From Gyrodactylus bullatarudis (taxonomy: Eukaryota; Platyhelminthes; Monogenea; Gyrodactylidea; Gyrodactylidae): a stretch of DNA of 64,000 nucleotides. Made by a program: the position numbers and the translations under genes. Under the pieces are notes generated by a model that saw only the letters and a program-made list of their open reading frames with translations, ran no database searches and was not told the origin of the DNA. Shown here piece by piece: positions 1 through 10,009 of the stretch (its first letter is position 1; every line of letters begins with the position of its first letter). The stretch lies in assembly GCA_012064415.1 (NCBI GenBank), contig SSNU01000018.1, positions 1-64,000 of the forward strand, in the 5' to 3' direction.

Positions 1-307
1 GAATATTCAATTGCCTATCGAATGGTGTGATCCTTTTTTCTGTACACCCTAAGATAACAGAGTTATTTTATCTCAACTATTACTATAGACACAGTAAGCA
101 TTTTTGGATCATTTGAAAGAGCGAAAAAATTTCTATCTCATGATGCATAACACGCAGTATTTAATTTAATAACAAACGCTTTATGGTTAGTTGTCTTATA
201 TTGGGATTTGAAAATATCTGCTCAATTCTGATTCGACCTTGGATACTGAACATTCATTGGTTACTGATTTGGGGCAGAAAGGTATAAAAGTAAACCTTCA
301 TGAAATA
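1..307. repeat. Dispersed repeat R1, left part (split by a pogo element)
   Basis: This stretch, continued at 2273-2330, matches 28076-28396 almost base for base. It carries a TATA-like motif (tataaaag) shortly before the transposon insertion, so R1 may be a promoter-bearing terminal part of a larger element. A more decayed relative appears near 11280-11400. No coding content was seen. Confidence 0.75.
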
Positions 308-498
308 CAGTGAATCAGCAAAGGGTCTTCACGTATAGTGGAATGACAAATCGTCAAGGGAGTTTCATGTATAGTGAAATGTTTTGATGTATGCTTTGGT
401 TTATAATGTAAATTTAGGCCCCTACACACACCCATGTAAAGTTTTACATTGAGACGTACGTATGAAAATTACTAATTATTTTTTACACTGTAATTAAG
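308..498 (+). repeat. Left terminal inverted repeat of the pogo element
   Basis: Inverted copy of 2082-2272 with only a couple of mismatches. At 191 bp it is far longer than the 20-30 bp TIRs common in Tigger elements. Confidence 0.92.
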
Positions 499-531
499 TA
501 GCCTCATCAGATTTATTTTACTCATTGACAA

Positions 532-1990
532 CATGAAAAGAACACGTCATTCTATTGACCAAAAAATGAAGTTATTCGACAAATTGATGATGGTAAATAA
601 ATCTTAGATGTATCTTTGGATTTTAACTGCTCAAAAAGCCTTATTTACATTCAAACAAGTATGCTCTTCTTGGTAGTATGAAAACACAAGATTTATGTTT
701 AAGGCGATCTTCGACTAGAAACTGTTACCAAGATATCGAAGAAAAAATTATTCAGATCCTTAATAAAAAGTCCCATCAAATAACCAGACAGAGGGTTTTC
801 GAAGTAGCAGAAAAACTTATTTCTGAAGAAGAGTCAATGCTTGTTCTTTCAGAAAATTGGTACAGAAGATTCTATTCACGCTACAAATCTGAGATCAATA
901 TCAAAAAATCTGCTAGCAACCTTGACTTAAATAGAAAAAGAAAAATAACAGAAAAAATAAATGGGGAACATTCGATAAATGATATCATTGTTGAAGAAAA
1001 GATTTCAACCAAAACATATTAACGCCTTAAGGAAAATCAAACAGTCTTAGATTTTGCGATCGAGCAAGAGTACGGAGAATCGAGAAAAGTCTTGAATTAT
1101 TCCTCAGTCTATAAGGATTTGGATATTGCACTGTTTAAACATGTTATTTTTTTGCGTCGCAATAATGGAGTTATAAACAAAAAAAAATACTCAAGTTGAA
1201 AATCCAAGAACTCGAGGTGGAAAGGAATTTCGCTCTACCAAAGAATCTGAATGCATTTCTAAAATTTTTTTTCGACCACCATCACTTTAATGAGAGGCAA
1301 GTAAGATATGCTTTTTTTAAATTAAAATTTAGATAATTGGTTCTCAGATGAAGGTTGCTGATAATGTTATTCGTGAATTTGGTCAAAGGCTCATGAGCAT
1401 GGGTATTTTTTTGTGGAATTTTGAATAGAATATTGAATGCAGATGAAACGTCGGTTCCGTCTGTGTTTCAACCTTCAGCAATCGTAGGAGACTCAAGGGG
1501 TTATGGTGATAGCAAATCTAGAATTACAGTTCTTCTTACAATAGACATGTTAGGAGGAAAATACAAACCCGTGGTTATAGGCCTCCAAAAATCCGAGGGC
1601 TTTTAAGAACAAAACAGTTTATGTAGACTATATGAGCACCAAGAACGACTGGACTACTACGGAATGTTTTGCAGCATCTGGAAATTATTAACAAAAATTG
1701 TCCAGAGAATTCTCTTTTATTTGTGGACAATTACCCTGTCCATAAATCTGAGAAGAATTTTGAATTCAGACTCAAGATGCTTCCTCCTAGCTGTACTTCA
1801 AGACTTCAGCCATGCGATTCGTATGTAAATGCGCAATTCAAAAGACTTTATGAAGAGGTCCTTCTTAAAAGAGTCTATGATCAAAAAAAGTGGAATTTTG
1901 AAGAGAAATCCTGTTAAATTTGATATCCTCGAAGTATGTGAGATGGTAAATGTTGCATGGAGTAGAGTCAGCGAAGAAGTAATTGTTAAG
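532..1990 (+). pseudogene. Tigger-like (CENP-B HTH, DDE) transposase, frameshifted
   Basis: A start at 532 opens a short basic N-terminus of the HTH_psq kind, but a stop follows near 607. The segment 678-1022 carries a CENP-B-type HTH region (a WYRRFYSRYK-like helix, residues about 55-65). The segment 1421-1606 carries the first catalytic Asp in an ADET motif. The segment 1669-1917 carries the second Asp in LFVDNYPVH and the third in LQPCDSY. The pieces lie in different frames with stops between them, so no protein can be made. Order and motifs fit the DDE_1 transposase family. Confidence 0.85.
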
Positions 1991-2081
1991 TAATTGTCTT
2001 TTGCTGAAACTTTTATAAAAGCAATTGTAAGCAAGATAAAATTTCAACTGTATTCACAGAAAATTTTAAAAATTTATTCGT

Positions 2082-2272
2082 CTTAATTACAGTGTAAAAA
2101 CTAATTAGTAATTTTCATACGTACGTCTCAATGTAAAACTTTACATGGGTGTGTGTAGGGGCCTAAATTTACATTATAAACCAAAGCATACATCAAAACA
2201 TTTCACTATACATGAAACTCCCTTGACGATTTGTCACTCCACTATACGTGAAGACCCTTTGCTGATTCACTG
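2082..2272 (-). repeat. Right terminal inverted repeat of the pogo element
   Basis: Reverse complement of 308-498. It ends at the CTG before the TA duplication at 2273-2274. Confidence 0.92.
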
Positions 2273-2330
2273 TATTTAATTTATCTCGAGTCTTCATGTG
2301 TGAAATTGACTGTATCACGTAATTTTTTTG
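2273..2330. repeat. Dispersed repeat R1, right part
   Basis: Continues R1 after the pogo insertion. It matches 28353-28396 and ends at the shared motif GAAATTGACTGTA. Beyond it the two copies diverge. Confidence 0.7.
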
Positions 2331-4239
2331 AATATGAGAAAACTTAGTTGTTGTAGAAAATTATAGCGGAGAAATTGTAGTAAAAATATTCTAATTTGTA
2401 AAATTTTATATTCACTCAAAGTTAGTTTTAAATTATGAGGGATAATAACACTGGTGGTGATGAATAAAATTTTTTTGGGTACACCTAGGAATATTTCAGG
2501 CTTTGTAAAAAATAAAATACTGATCTCAAATGTGATTGAATTTTATAATTCTATCTAGAAATAAAAAGGCTATAACATAAATTAACAAAATTGACATTTC
2601 CTATGGGATGATTATTCCTAACTAGCTTAATTAGCATTTGAGTAATTATTTGTTGGTATCTTTAGAAAGAGCGTAAAATTCTGCTTCGATTGGTACCTTT
2701 TGCGCCCGCAGATGTTATTTTTTAGCTGCTCAAAGTCATTTTTCACTAAAAAATAGGTAAATTTGGTGATATTTTTTCGTCATTCTGCCTCTCTAGACTG
2801 TTTAATATATTACTTTAATATCTTTGGATTGTCCAGAAATAGATTAGTTTCCACATTGATGTATTCACAGTGTAAACACTGACGGTTATGACCCTCAAAG
2901 TGGAAATTCAGTGTACACACTGACGGTCAGTGCATACACTTATCTTATTCTGGACCAGAGTTGATCAACATTGAAAATGGTGATTTTATGAATAGATTGG
3001 TTACCTAATCATATCAAAAAAGTAGTAAAAGGATTACTAAAACTATTTTATTAATAATAAAAAATCTTTCAGAAATAGTCAAATAGTTGACGGTGAAATT
3101 CAAGAAACTTCAGTTTGAGGTGGATGAAATATATTTAATAAATATTATTGTGAAATATGATATATATTGTATGTTTTTACATTTATTTAAATATAAAAAG
3201 AGGAGAGCCTGAATAGACCGAAATATACCTTGAAAAAAGTTGATTCCATTTTCAAATTAAGATAGCTTGTAAGAAAATCAGATACATTCTGAAGATAAAA
3301 AAGATAACGTACATAAAAAATGTCAAAAACCTATCCTCTTTTCAACCCCTCTATGTTGATAGAACAGTGTGGAACTTCTAAATAAAATTTTATGGATAAT
3401 CACGAAGTCAATGACAAGTTACCAATGTTATGGTATACACTTGTGTATTTACATAACTTACACTACTTGACAAATATTATGTGGTATATGCAAAAATTTT
3501 CCTCTTTTTCATATCTTATAGTATACAGTAGGCTAGCCTTTTCGATGAAAAAATTGTAGATTTGATTGAGCAAACCATATTTTTTAGAGATAGTTTTAAG
3601 TGCTGAAAAATAATATAAAATCCATCTTTTCTGAAATTGCGTCCTCGCAGATTAGTCCCTAATTTTTTTTTGAATTCAAAGTTAACAAATTAAATGCAAG
3701 AATTATTCGAACAAAATAAATAATTTGGAAAATCACTGTTTCAATAATGGCTATTATTAAGCATCGGAAAATTACTGATTCTGCGAAAAAATTTGTTTCT
3801 ATAAAATGAATTTCAAATGATTCTGATTTATAGAAATTTTATAGTTATTAAGAAATGCGAAATTTTGAAAAATCTATAAATGAGTTACAGTAATTACCAG
3901 AAGAACTTCTTCTATGACTCAAGTATCGTTGTTCACGGTGTTATTTTATTGAGTAAATTAAGGTTTGATATTTTTCTATTACAAAATCATTTCTGGTGAG
4001 CTAAAGAGAGGTTAAATAGCTAGGAAATCAATCTTTCACAGCTTCTAAGATCTCAATCAATAAGCAGGGGTGGTACGGCATATGGAACAGAATTAAAATC
4101 TATCATATTGTAATAATTTGTTGATTGCCCGATTTTTGAGAGACAGTACTTTCTTATACTTTCATAATTTATGACTCATAAATTATTTTTGGAATAATAA
4201 GACAACTTACAGACAATTTGCATTAGGTTCTTGTCGAGC
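2331..4239. other. Non-coding AT-rich stretch, no gene seen
   Basis: No reading frame with recognisable content on either strand. A short repeated motif resembling CAGTGTAAACACTGACGG recurs two or three times around 2868-2940. Otherwise nothing supportable. Confidence 0.6.
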
Positions 4240-4945
4240 TTATCATCTAATGGCTTGAATATGCCCCCCCTTTTTCAAGGTATTGACATTTTTTCCATCA
4301 GTCAAAGTGAATTTCAGGGATTCTCGAGACTCACTTATCTCTAAAAGTTCTTCAAGTTGATCTGCAACATTTGCTGAAGATCCTGAATTCAGTTCAAGAT
4401 TGGCAAGATATTTATTACCAGGTAAACTCTCTTTTCACAGCTCTTCCCTGATAAACTTTCCTTTAAATTTTCCGACCATTAAACTGGATACCTGTTAAAT
4501 TAGTCGGCCGGTTGATAGCTATTTCATTGGCATTCATCCTTTGCTGATTGATCAATTTTTTTTTCGCGTTACAAGGCGTCTGCATCCATAACTTTAGCTG
4601 TCAGAACGAGCTTTCTTGTGTTTAACACAGGAGATTCATTAGTCTCAGATGAACAGATGTATTCATCAACTTCTGGGGCTTCATATTTTCGTTTTCTTGG
4701 GTTTGTTGGAATTTGGAATTTATCAATGGCAGAAGTATTGGGGCAAGAGGCTACCATTTCACTTGACAATAGAGCAGAGGATGCAAACCTTGGATGACGA
4801 GCTGGATTAGGGAAGGAAATATTCATAACGAAATATGAAGCGCTTCGTCTGTTACCATCATGGAGGCGTTGGCAATTGAGGGCAATTTCTGAAGTGAAAT
4901 ATTCATATTTCGAGTTGTAGATTGGTCTTTTAAAAATTTCCAATC
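4240..4945 (-). pseudogene. Unrecognised protein-coding remnant or poorly resolved exons
   Basis: Read on the minus strand, 4945-4569 is an open frame of about 125 residues. It follows a plausible acceptor (TTCTGACAG) and has coding-like composition, with a basic patch NPRKRKY followed by an acidic stretch. Lower down, in shifted frames, come short coding-like pieces: one with QQRMNANEIAINRP (about 4545-4495) and one with KYLANLELNSG and a following acidic helix (about 4400-4245). The latter contains an in-frame TGA about 13 codons after its first Met. A run of nine A's near 4560 could hide an indel. This is either a decayed gene or real exons with sequence errors. I do not recognise the family. 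Confidence 0.35.
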
Positions 4946-5564
4946 TCTGTCAGAACATGAAGAACATTTATTAGACGTTGAAAAGCATTGACAAGCGAAA
5001 ATATTGTAGAATTTATCATGTATATTTTTGTTTGACCTTACTGAACCATGTATTTTCTTGAATCAAGCATTCTTTTAATTTTCTTATATGAGCAGGTTAT
5101 AGTTTGATGTAGGATAGGTGCTTGTTCATACAAAGCATCTACTTTTTTCACAACAGTCATGACATCAAATTCATGGTAGACGTAAGCACGGTAGACATCT
5201 CCGAATGTTGGGAGTCTATCAGTGGGAAGAGGAGCTGGTGTACTAACTTCAGCATTTATCTCTGTAGATATCTCTTCTTAAGTTTTTTTGTATTGATATC
5301 AGACAACTAGATTCATTAGAAACAGCTACAACTTACAGTTTATAGCTTTGTTTATCGAATAATTTTTTATTTGGAAGTTGAGATAAACAAGAATCAATAT
5401 ATTATATTCATTTTCTAAAATTTTGAATTTAAATTACCTCGAAATTCTAAATAATTCTAACGAATATTGTGCAACTCATACAACTCTTTATGAAAAATGT
5501 AAGCAATTATTCTTATGAATTGAAGAAACTTATTTTTGACAAATTCAAGACCATGCTTAGCTTT
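4946..5564. other. No gene seen
   Basis: AT-rich sequence between the remnant at 4.2-4.9 kb and the LINE. Short open frames here lack any family signature. Confidence 0.5.
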
Positions 5565-5569
5565 TGATG

Positions 5570-6425
5570 ATTGATATTGCGACCAATCGATTTAACTAAC
5601 CTTTCTGAACAGAATATCCGTTGGGTAAGTAAAATGGCTCTAGATGATATTTCATTCATGCTAAGCCCCAGAGTTTACAGATCATTAATAAGGGATTTTA
5701 ATGATGAGTTTATAAAATTTATATCGATAAAATCATCAAAACTGAAAACTATTTTCATATCATCAGCATATTCAAAAATCTTAGCTCCGTCAACATTGAA
5801 TTTTGAGAATACAATATTGAACAGTAGAGGTCCAACTCTAGAGCCTTGTGGAACTCCAGAAGTAATTAGTTTGGGGGTAGAATCTTTGTTTTCATGGGAA
5901 ACAAATTGCCTACGTTTAACATATTAGGAAGATATGAGCATATGCCATATTCATGACATATTTCAATGATTTTGTGAATATAAATCTTGTCGAAAGCTTT
6001 AGATAAATTAATGTAGATGGCAATGGATTTCTTTTTTTCTTTCTCGAGAAGTGAGACATAGTTTAGAAAATCAAATATATTTGTTTCGCATGATTTTCCT
6101 CGACAAAAATCATGCTGATTTGGATCAATTTTATTTAATTAATTATGTTGACAAATAGAATTAACTCAATAATCTTCATAAGAGTATTTTGTAATGTTAT
6201 TGGTCTAAATTCATTACTATTAGGCTTAGGTATGGGAATAACTTTTGATAGTAGTATATAGTCAGGAATGGTGTAGGAAAAAAATAAGTTTTGAAAAAGT
6301 TTATAAATACTGTGAATAAAATTTGTATGGCTACTTATAAGTATATTCATGCTAATTTTGTAAAAATCTTTAGTGTTTTTCTTTCTTGATTTTTTCAGTA
6401 ATTTATTAAATTTAGCAAAACTCAC
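5570..6425 (-). pseudogene. LINE reverse transcriptase remnant
   Basis: The translated minus strand shows PIPKPNSNEFRPITL (RT palm entry) in 6425-6135, then a degraded AFDK-type motif near 6000-5990. Read opposite to a spurious plus-strand frame, 5930-5700 gives a leucine-rich stretch and the catalytic motif YADDMKIVF. Several frameshifts and stops separate the motifs. The order of motifs is that of non-LTR reverse transcriptases. Confidence 0.8.
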
Positions 6426-6597
6426 AAATGTTGTTTTTAGACATTAAACCTACTAGCTATGTGTGGTCACTGGTTATTACTATATCCTTGTGAATCTAAC
6501 TTGATGGAGATTGTCTTCTCACACCTAGATGTTAGAGTTCGGATAAGCAAGTGTCAATTCCATAAGAGAGTCAAATAATATTCAACTCACGGTGGCA

Positions 6598-6640
6598 GAT
6601 GTATACGCGTTTCGTCCTTATTATGACTCGTCAGTACACC
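6598..6640 (-). ncRNA. Hammerhead ribozyme, SINE unit 1
   Basis: On the minus strand: stem I GGTGTA pairing with TACATC, core CTGACGA, stem II GTCA/GGAC with loop TAATAA (one mismatch), core GAAA, a tiny stem III in ACGCGT, and the cleavable A before TACATC. This is a type I hammerhead with all conserved core bases. Confidence 0.88.
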
Positions 6641-6963
6641 ATAGCCTGGATTCGAACCCGGGTCTTCAACGTTGTGAGGCAACGCTTCTAAACACTAGGC
6701 CAGAACCCCCGTTCGTCTCCTATCACTCAACACTCCGATAGTATTGACACCACCTACACACTGGTTTTTTTGAATAAGCACAAAGTAGAAATTACATTGT
6801 TTTTAGACATTAAACCTACTAGCTATGTGTGGTCACTGGTTATTACTATATCCTTGTGAATCTAACTTGATGGAGATTGTCTTCTCATACCTAGATGTTA
6901 GAGTTCGGATAAGCAAGTGTCAATTTCATAAGAGAGTCAAATAATATTCAACTCACGGTGGCA

Positions 6964-7006
6964 GATGTATACGCGTTTCGTCCTTTTTAGGACTCGTCAG
7001 TACACC
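6964..7006 (-). ncRNA. Hammerhead ribozyme, SINE unit 2
   Basis: Same architecture as unit 1 but with a fully paired stem II (GTCC/GGAC, loop TAAAAA). Stem I GGTGTA/TACATC is intact and the core CTGACGA...GAAA is complete. Confidence 0.9.
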
Positions 7007-7074
7007 ATAGCCTGGATTCGAACCCGGGTCTTCAACGTTGTGAGGCAACGCTTCTAACCACTAGGCCTCACAAA

Positions 7075-7362
7075 TTATATGAAATATTTATTTAGATAAA
7101 AATATCCTTGTTTGGGCTTTCTTTTAATTTGCTCTGGGATTTTTTTCTCAACTCTATCGTATTCTTGCTTATATAATATTTCGATTTGTTTTTGTGTGTC
7201 CATTATTAGCTCAGAAGATCTTGTAAGTGAAAGGCATTTCTTGAGTTTATTTTTTAATGTAACGTTGGTTCTATAGACTAGTTGATCGAAATTCATTTTC
7301 TCTTTAGTTGTTGTAGCTAGCGAGAAGATGTAAGAATAATGTTATAGAAAGTTATCGGCAGT
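7075..7362 (-). pseudogene. LINE linker between endonuclease and RT
   Basis: Open minus-strand frame with a lysine/glutamine-rich helical sequence (KKIPEQIKRKPKQGYF near its end), as expected between the endonuclease and RT of jockey-like elements. It is bounded on one side by the SINE duplication and on the other by the PLE duplication. It is not a separate gene. Confidence 0.65.
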
Positions 7363-7537
7363 TAAGAGGTTATCATCTAGGGTATGAGAATGACTTTTTA
7401 TATCATCAGTCAGTTGTGCAAACGGTGAGAGCATTTAATTGGCAGTATTGAATTGGGTCAGAAGAATATTTTCATCTACATCCTTCTTGATTAGTAGTAA
7501 GGTGTCATCTACAAATCTCCAAAATATATGTTTCACT

Positions 7538-8461
7538 ATGGAAAAGGAAGAAGAAAGTGGTTTGCCCTTTTTAGAGATCTACATGAAAAGAATGGAAGAT
7601 GGTACCATCAGTAGGTCTATCCACAGAAAGAAGACTTTTACGGGAAAATTGTTGAATTATAATTCATTTGCCCCTTTAAACTACAAAAGAGGTTTAGTGA
7701 AATCCTTATTTTTTAGAACTAAAAAGCTTGTTTCGGATCAGAATTGGGAACAGGAGAAAGAGAAACTCATAAAGGTATTTATGAGCAACAATTATCCAAG
7801 ACAATTCATTCTTAATAATATGGATTCTAATGATGAGGACAAAAGAGAAGAGGAAGAGAGCCAACACATTTATCTAAGAGTGCCTTTCATGGGGGACAAC
7901 CACAGCACTTTCTTGAAACAAAAAGTGAACCAGATATTCCAAACATCGTTTCCTGATAAGAAAGTCAGATTCATTTTCAAGACAAATAAGATGTTTACTA
8001 ATGAATCTAAAGACTTATTGGATTATAGTAAATCGTCATTTGTAGTTTATAAGTTCAAATGTCCTTGTAAAGAAGAGTATATTGGACATACAACTAGAAG
8101 ACTAGAAGACAGAGTTGAGGAACATCTCTACACTGGTAACACGGCCATAAGAGATCATGTTAAAGTATGTAACAAAAAAGCTTCCCCATCGAACTTTTAT
8201 ATCCTCTATAGACAAACTGGGAAGAATGTCAATACTTTGAAAACCGCCGAAGCCTTCTTCATCAAGAAAGAAAACCCTAGCCTATGCAAACAGAAGAAAA
8301 TAATAAAACCGCTTGGTCTTAATTGGCCAAATGTGAACAATAGAAATGCATCCTCAGGTCAGGCTAGTAGCCAACCTCAAGAATCAAGGAAAAGAATGAG
8401 GCGTTCAGATGTAGAAAATAACTCTAACAAAATTACCAAATACTTCAGCCAACAAAATTGA
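7538..8461 (+). CDS. PLE protein fragment: RT thumb plus GIY-YIG endonuclease
   Basis: Open for 307 residues from the ATG at 7538. Residues 1-90 (FTMEKEEESGLPFLEI onward) match the end of the Penelope RT and its thumb. The C-terminal half holds the GIY-YIG nuclease: VYKFKCPCKEEYIGHT, with the catalytic Arg in the following helix (RRLEDRVEEHL) and a downstream AEAFFIKKENPSLC block. The tail is basic with a KITKYFSQQN end, also found in the PLE copies at 16.4 and 17.1 kb. The protein lacks most of the RT, so it could not retrotranspose alone. The nuclease domain itself has no stop, suggesting recent insertion. Confidence 0.85.
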   Translation: MEKEEESGLPFLEIYMKRMEDGTISRSIHRKKTFTGKLLNYNSFAPLNYKRGLVKSLFFRTKKLVSDQNWEQEKEKLIKVFMSNNYPRQFILNNMDSNDEDKREEEESQHIYLRVPFMGDNHSTFLKQKVNQIFQTSFPDKKVRFIFKTNKMFTNESKDLLDYSKSSFVVYKFKCPCKEEYIGHTTRRLEDRVEEHLYTGNTAIRDHVKVCNKKASPSNFYILYRQTGKNVNTLKTAEAFFIKKENPSLCKQKKIIKPLGLNWPNVNNRNASSGQASSQPQESRKRMRRSDVENNSNKITKYFSQQN

Positions 8462-8797
8462 GAGTGAAATCTATAGTATCCCTGACTTATTACATGTGTT
8501 CCAACATTATTATTGTTATCATGATGATCAATGCTATATACAATGTATACTTTACACAGACCCCATATGTAAAGATTACACTACACTCTAAGTTTATGCC
8601 TGACCTTGTATACTTTCATATCATATATGCATGAGAAATGTGACCCACCCTAGTGTGGGTAGTGTCAATCATCTCAAAAGCCATACAATTATGACAATGT
8701 GATAACTCGACAGACAATGCAAATGCCCTCCAACCCTGATCATTATGAGAGCCAATCAGATTTATTTATATTTTTCTTTGTTTTTTACTATATATTT
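8462..8797 (+). other. PLE 3' untranslated region
   Basis: Non-coding tail of the PLE between the stop codon and the hammerhead. Corresponding tails with the same CCAATCAGA-type motif upstream of the ribozyme occur at 16.0, 18.47 and 37.73 kb. Confidence 0.65.
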
Positions 8798-8846
8798 GGC
8801 ATGTAAGAGGCTGAAGAGTATGCCTGAAATAAAGCGCTTATTCCTC
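8798..8846 (+). ncRNA. Minimal hammerhead ribozyme, PLE 3' end (family 1)
   Basis: GGCAT...GAGG-CTGAAGA-G-TATGCC-T-GAAA-TAAAGCGCTTATT-CCTC. The core CTGANGA...GAAA is intact (N7 = A). Stem I is GAGG/CCTC, stem III ATAA/TTAT with a self-complementary loop, and the cleavage site follows UU. There is no ordinary stem II hairpin. Instead TATGCC is complementary to GGCAT upstream of stem I. Confidence 0.85.
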
Positions 8847-8991
8847 AAAAATTTTCACGGCATCCTTTCTTATTTATATAAGAGGTTATCATTTACATTT
8901 GTTACGGCTTTAATAGTATTAAAATCAGTGAATTAAAAATATTTATCTATATCGGTTACATCGTATAAGATTTCAATGTTTGGAAAAGTTA

Positions 8992-9582
8992 TCATGGCAT
9001 ACACTTTTGTTCAGTTAAAATGCAATCAAGGATATTGTTTAGTCTGGTTGGAGTATATATTCTTTGATGTAATCCTAAGCTATAGAGGTATGTTCCCAAT
9101 AGAGTATTGGGATCATTCCAATTTTCGTTAGGAAGGTTGAGATCTCCGAGAATTATGATTTCACTGCCTGTATTTACTAAATAATTTACAGAGTTTATTA
9201 AGGAGGGATCATCACTAATTGTATTATTAGGTTTTCTATTAATTAGAATAATGTTTAAATTTTTTTGCTCATTTAGTTTAATAGCACAGTTTAGAAGTTC
9301 ATTCGTATTAATAGAGGAACAGGTTGATGACACAATATCAAATGATTTCTTTATAAAAAATATAACTCCTCCATGTTTATCGCCAACTCTGTCAGATCTT
9401 ATAAAAACATAACCATCAAAGTTGAGACCATTATCGGAGTGAGAGTCGTGCAGCCATGTCTTAGTAAAACAGTATAAATCATATTGAGTGTTTGATATAA
9501 AGGCTTTTAGAAGAAAATAGACAGAAAATAAGGATCTTATATTTTGTAGAAAAAGAGAAATAGTAGTATTTTTAGATAACAC
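8992..9582 (-). pseudogene. LINE endonuclease (EEP/APE-like) domain
   Basis: 196 open residues. They contain LFLQNIRSL near the start (the catalytic Asn region), a TKTWLHD motif (the catalytic Glu position is altered, TKTW in place of TETW), a SDRVGDKHGGVIFF block, IIILGDLNLPN (catalytic GD-x-N) and an ILDCILT end. This is the AP-endonuclease fold of jockey/CR1-type LINEs. It is disconnected from its RT by the nested PLE. Confidence 0.82.
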
Positions 9583-9584
9583 GA

Positions 9585-9840
9585 AAGAAGGAGTATTGTT
9601 TATAGTTACTGAAGTTGTTCACATCTGCCGTGTGATTTGTAGCTTCAAGATGCTCTTGTACTGCTGACCCCTTGTTCCCCTTAGTCAAATGTTCCTTGAA
9701 CCTTGCTTTCGCGGGTCTCACTGTTTGTCCAACATACGATGCACCACATTTGCATTTGAACTGGTAGACCACCCCCTTTCTTTCAAGCCAGGGAATCTGG
9801 TCCTTGTTTCGATCTGGTATCAGCTTCGTTGTCTTATTTA
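9585..9840 (-). pseudogene. PLE GIY-YIG endonuclease fragment (second PLE family)
   Basis: The minus strand encodes KGVVYQFKCKCGASYVGQT followed by the nuclease helix (KARFKEHL) and NKGSAVQEHL. This Cys-containing GIY-YIG version differs from the family at 7.5-8.4 kb but matches the fragments at 14.1 and 37.2 kb. It stops abruptly at NNFS next to the LINE 5' end. Confidence 0.8.
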
Positions 9841-10009
9841 ATATTTGTAGTCTGTATAAAGTGATATGATGAGAGGAAGATTCTGAGCACGATATTCAAA
9901 TTAGCAAAATTTAGCATTTTTACCGCCCTAATTATTAGTTACTAATTAAATTGTTGTTAAGCTAATCCAGAACTGAAAATGAGAATGATATTCATATAAA
10001 TAAAATAAT

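Larger units (their letters stand above)
308..2272 (+). mobile_element. pogo/Tigger-type DNA transposon, non-functional copy
   Basis: The element has near-perfect terminal inverted repeats of about 191 bp (308-498 and 2082-2272), both ending in CAGTGAATCAGCAAAGGG at the outer edge. It is flanked by TA dinucleotides at 306-307 and 2273-2274. The R1 copy at 28076-28396 preserves the empty site (one TA at 28353-28354), which fixes both borders exactly. The interior encodes broken pieces of a CENP-B/Tigger-type transposase. The TA duplication, the HTH region and the DDE pieces all agree with the pogo branch of Tc1/mariner. Confidence 0.93.
6430..7066 (-). mobile_element. Tandem dimer of a tRNA-derived, hammerhead-bearing SINE
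   Basis: Two near-identical units (about 6430-6710 and 6787-7066) read on the minus strand. Each has a tRNA-like head with an A-box-like TAGTGGTTAGA and a perfect B box GGTTCGAATCC. A hammerhead ribozyme follows immediately downstream, then a unique body of about 200 bp. The units are joined by a short A-run and a 5' leader (GGTTCTGGCC). The whole block is flanked by CTCACAAAT, indicating one insertion event of a dimer into the LINE. Mobilisation would need RT from another element. Confidence 0.88.
7377..8878 (+). mobile_element. Penelope-like element (PLE), 5'-truncated, with inverted 5' segment
   Basis: Inserted into the minus-strand LINE between copies of TAAGAGGTTATCAT. The first roughly 150 bp are in reverse orientation: read on the minus strand they encode the RT motif WRFVDDTLLLIKK. 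From about 7531 the element continues on the plus strand with the RT thumb, the GIY-YIG endonuclease and a 3' region ending in a hammerhead ribozyme. Internal inversion of the 5' part is common in Penelope insertions. Confidence 0.85.
5565..9582 (-). mobile_element. Non-LTR retrotransposon (jockey/CR1-like LINE) broken by two nested insertions
   Basis: Minus-strand LINE pieces in the expected order: an endonuclease domain (9582-8992), a linker region (7362-7075) and reverse transcriptase (6425-5570). The linker is separated from the endonuclease by a Penelope-like element flanked by a 14-bp duplication (TAAGAGGTTATCAT at 7363-7376 and 8879-8892). The RT is separated from the linker by a SINE dimer flanked by a 9-bp duplication (CTCACAAAT at 6421-6429 and 7067-7075). 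Frames are shifted and stopped, so the copy is dead. The 3' end beyond the YADD region was not located. Confidence 0.85.

Noticed and set aside
5571..5927. 118-residue plus-strand gene
   Set aside because: It is the complement of the LINE reverse transcriptase, whose YADD motif reads on the minus strand.
6648..6700. tRNA gene with A and B boxes
   Set aside because: The tRNA-like head recurs in every SINE copy and continues directly into the hammerhead. It is a SINE promoter, not a working tRNA gene.
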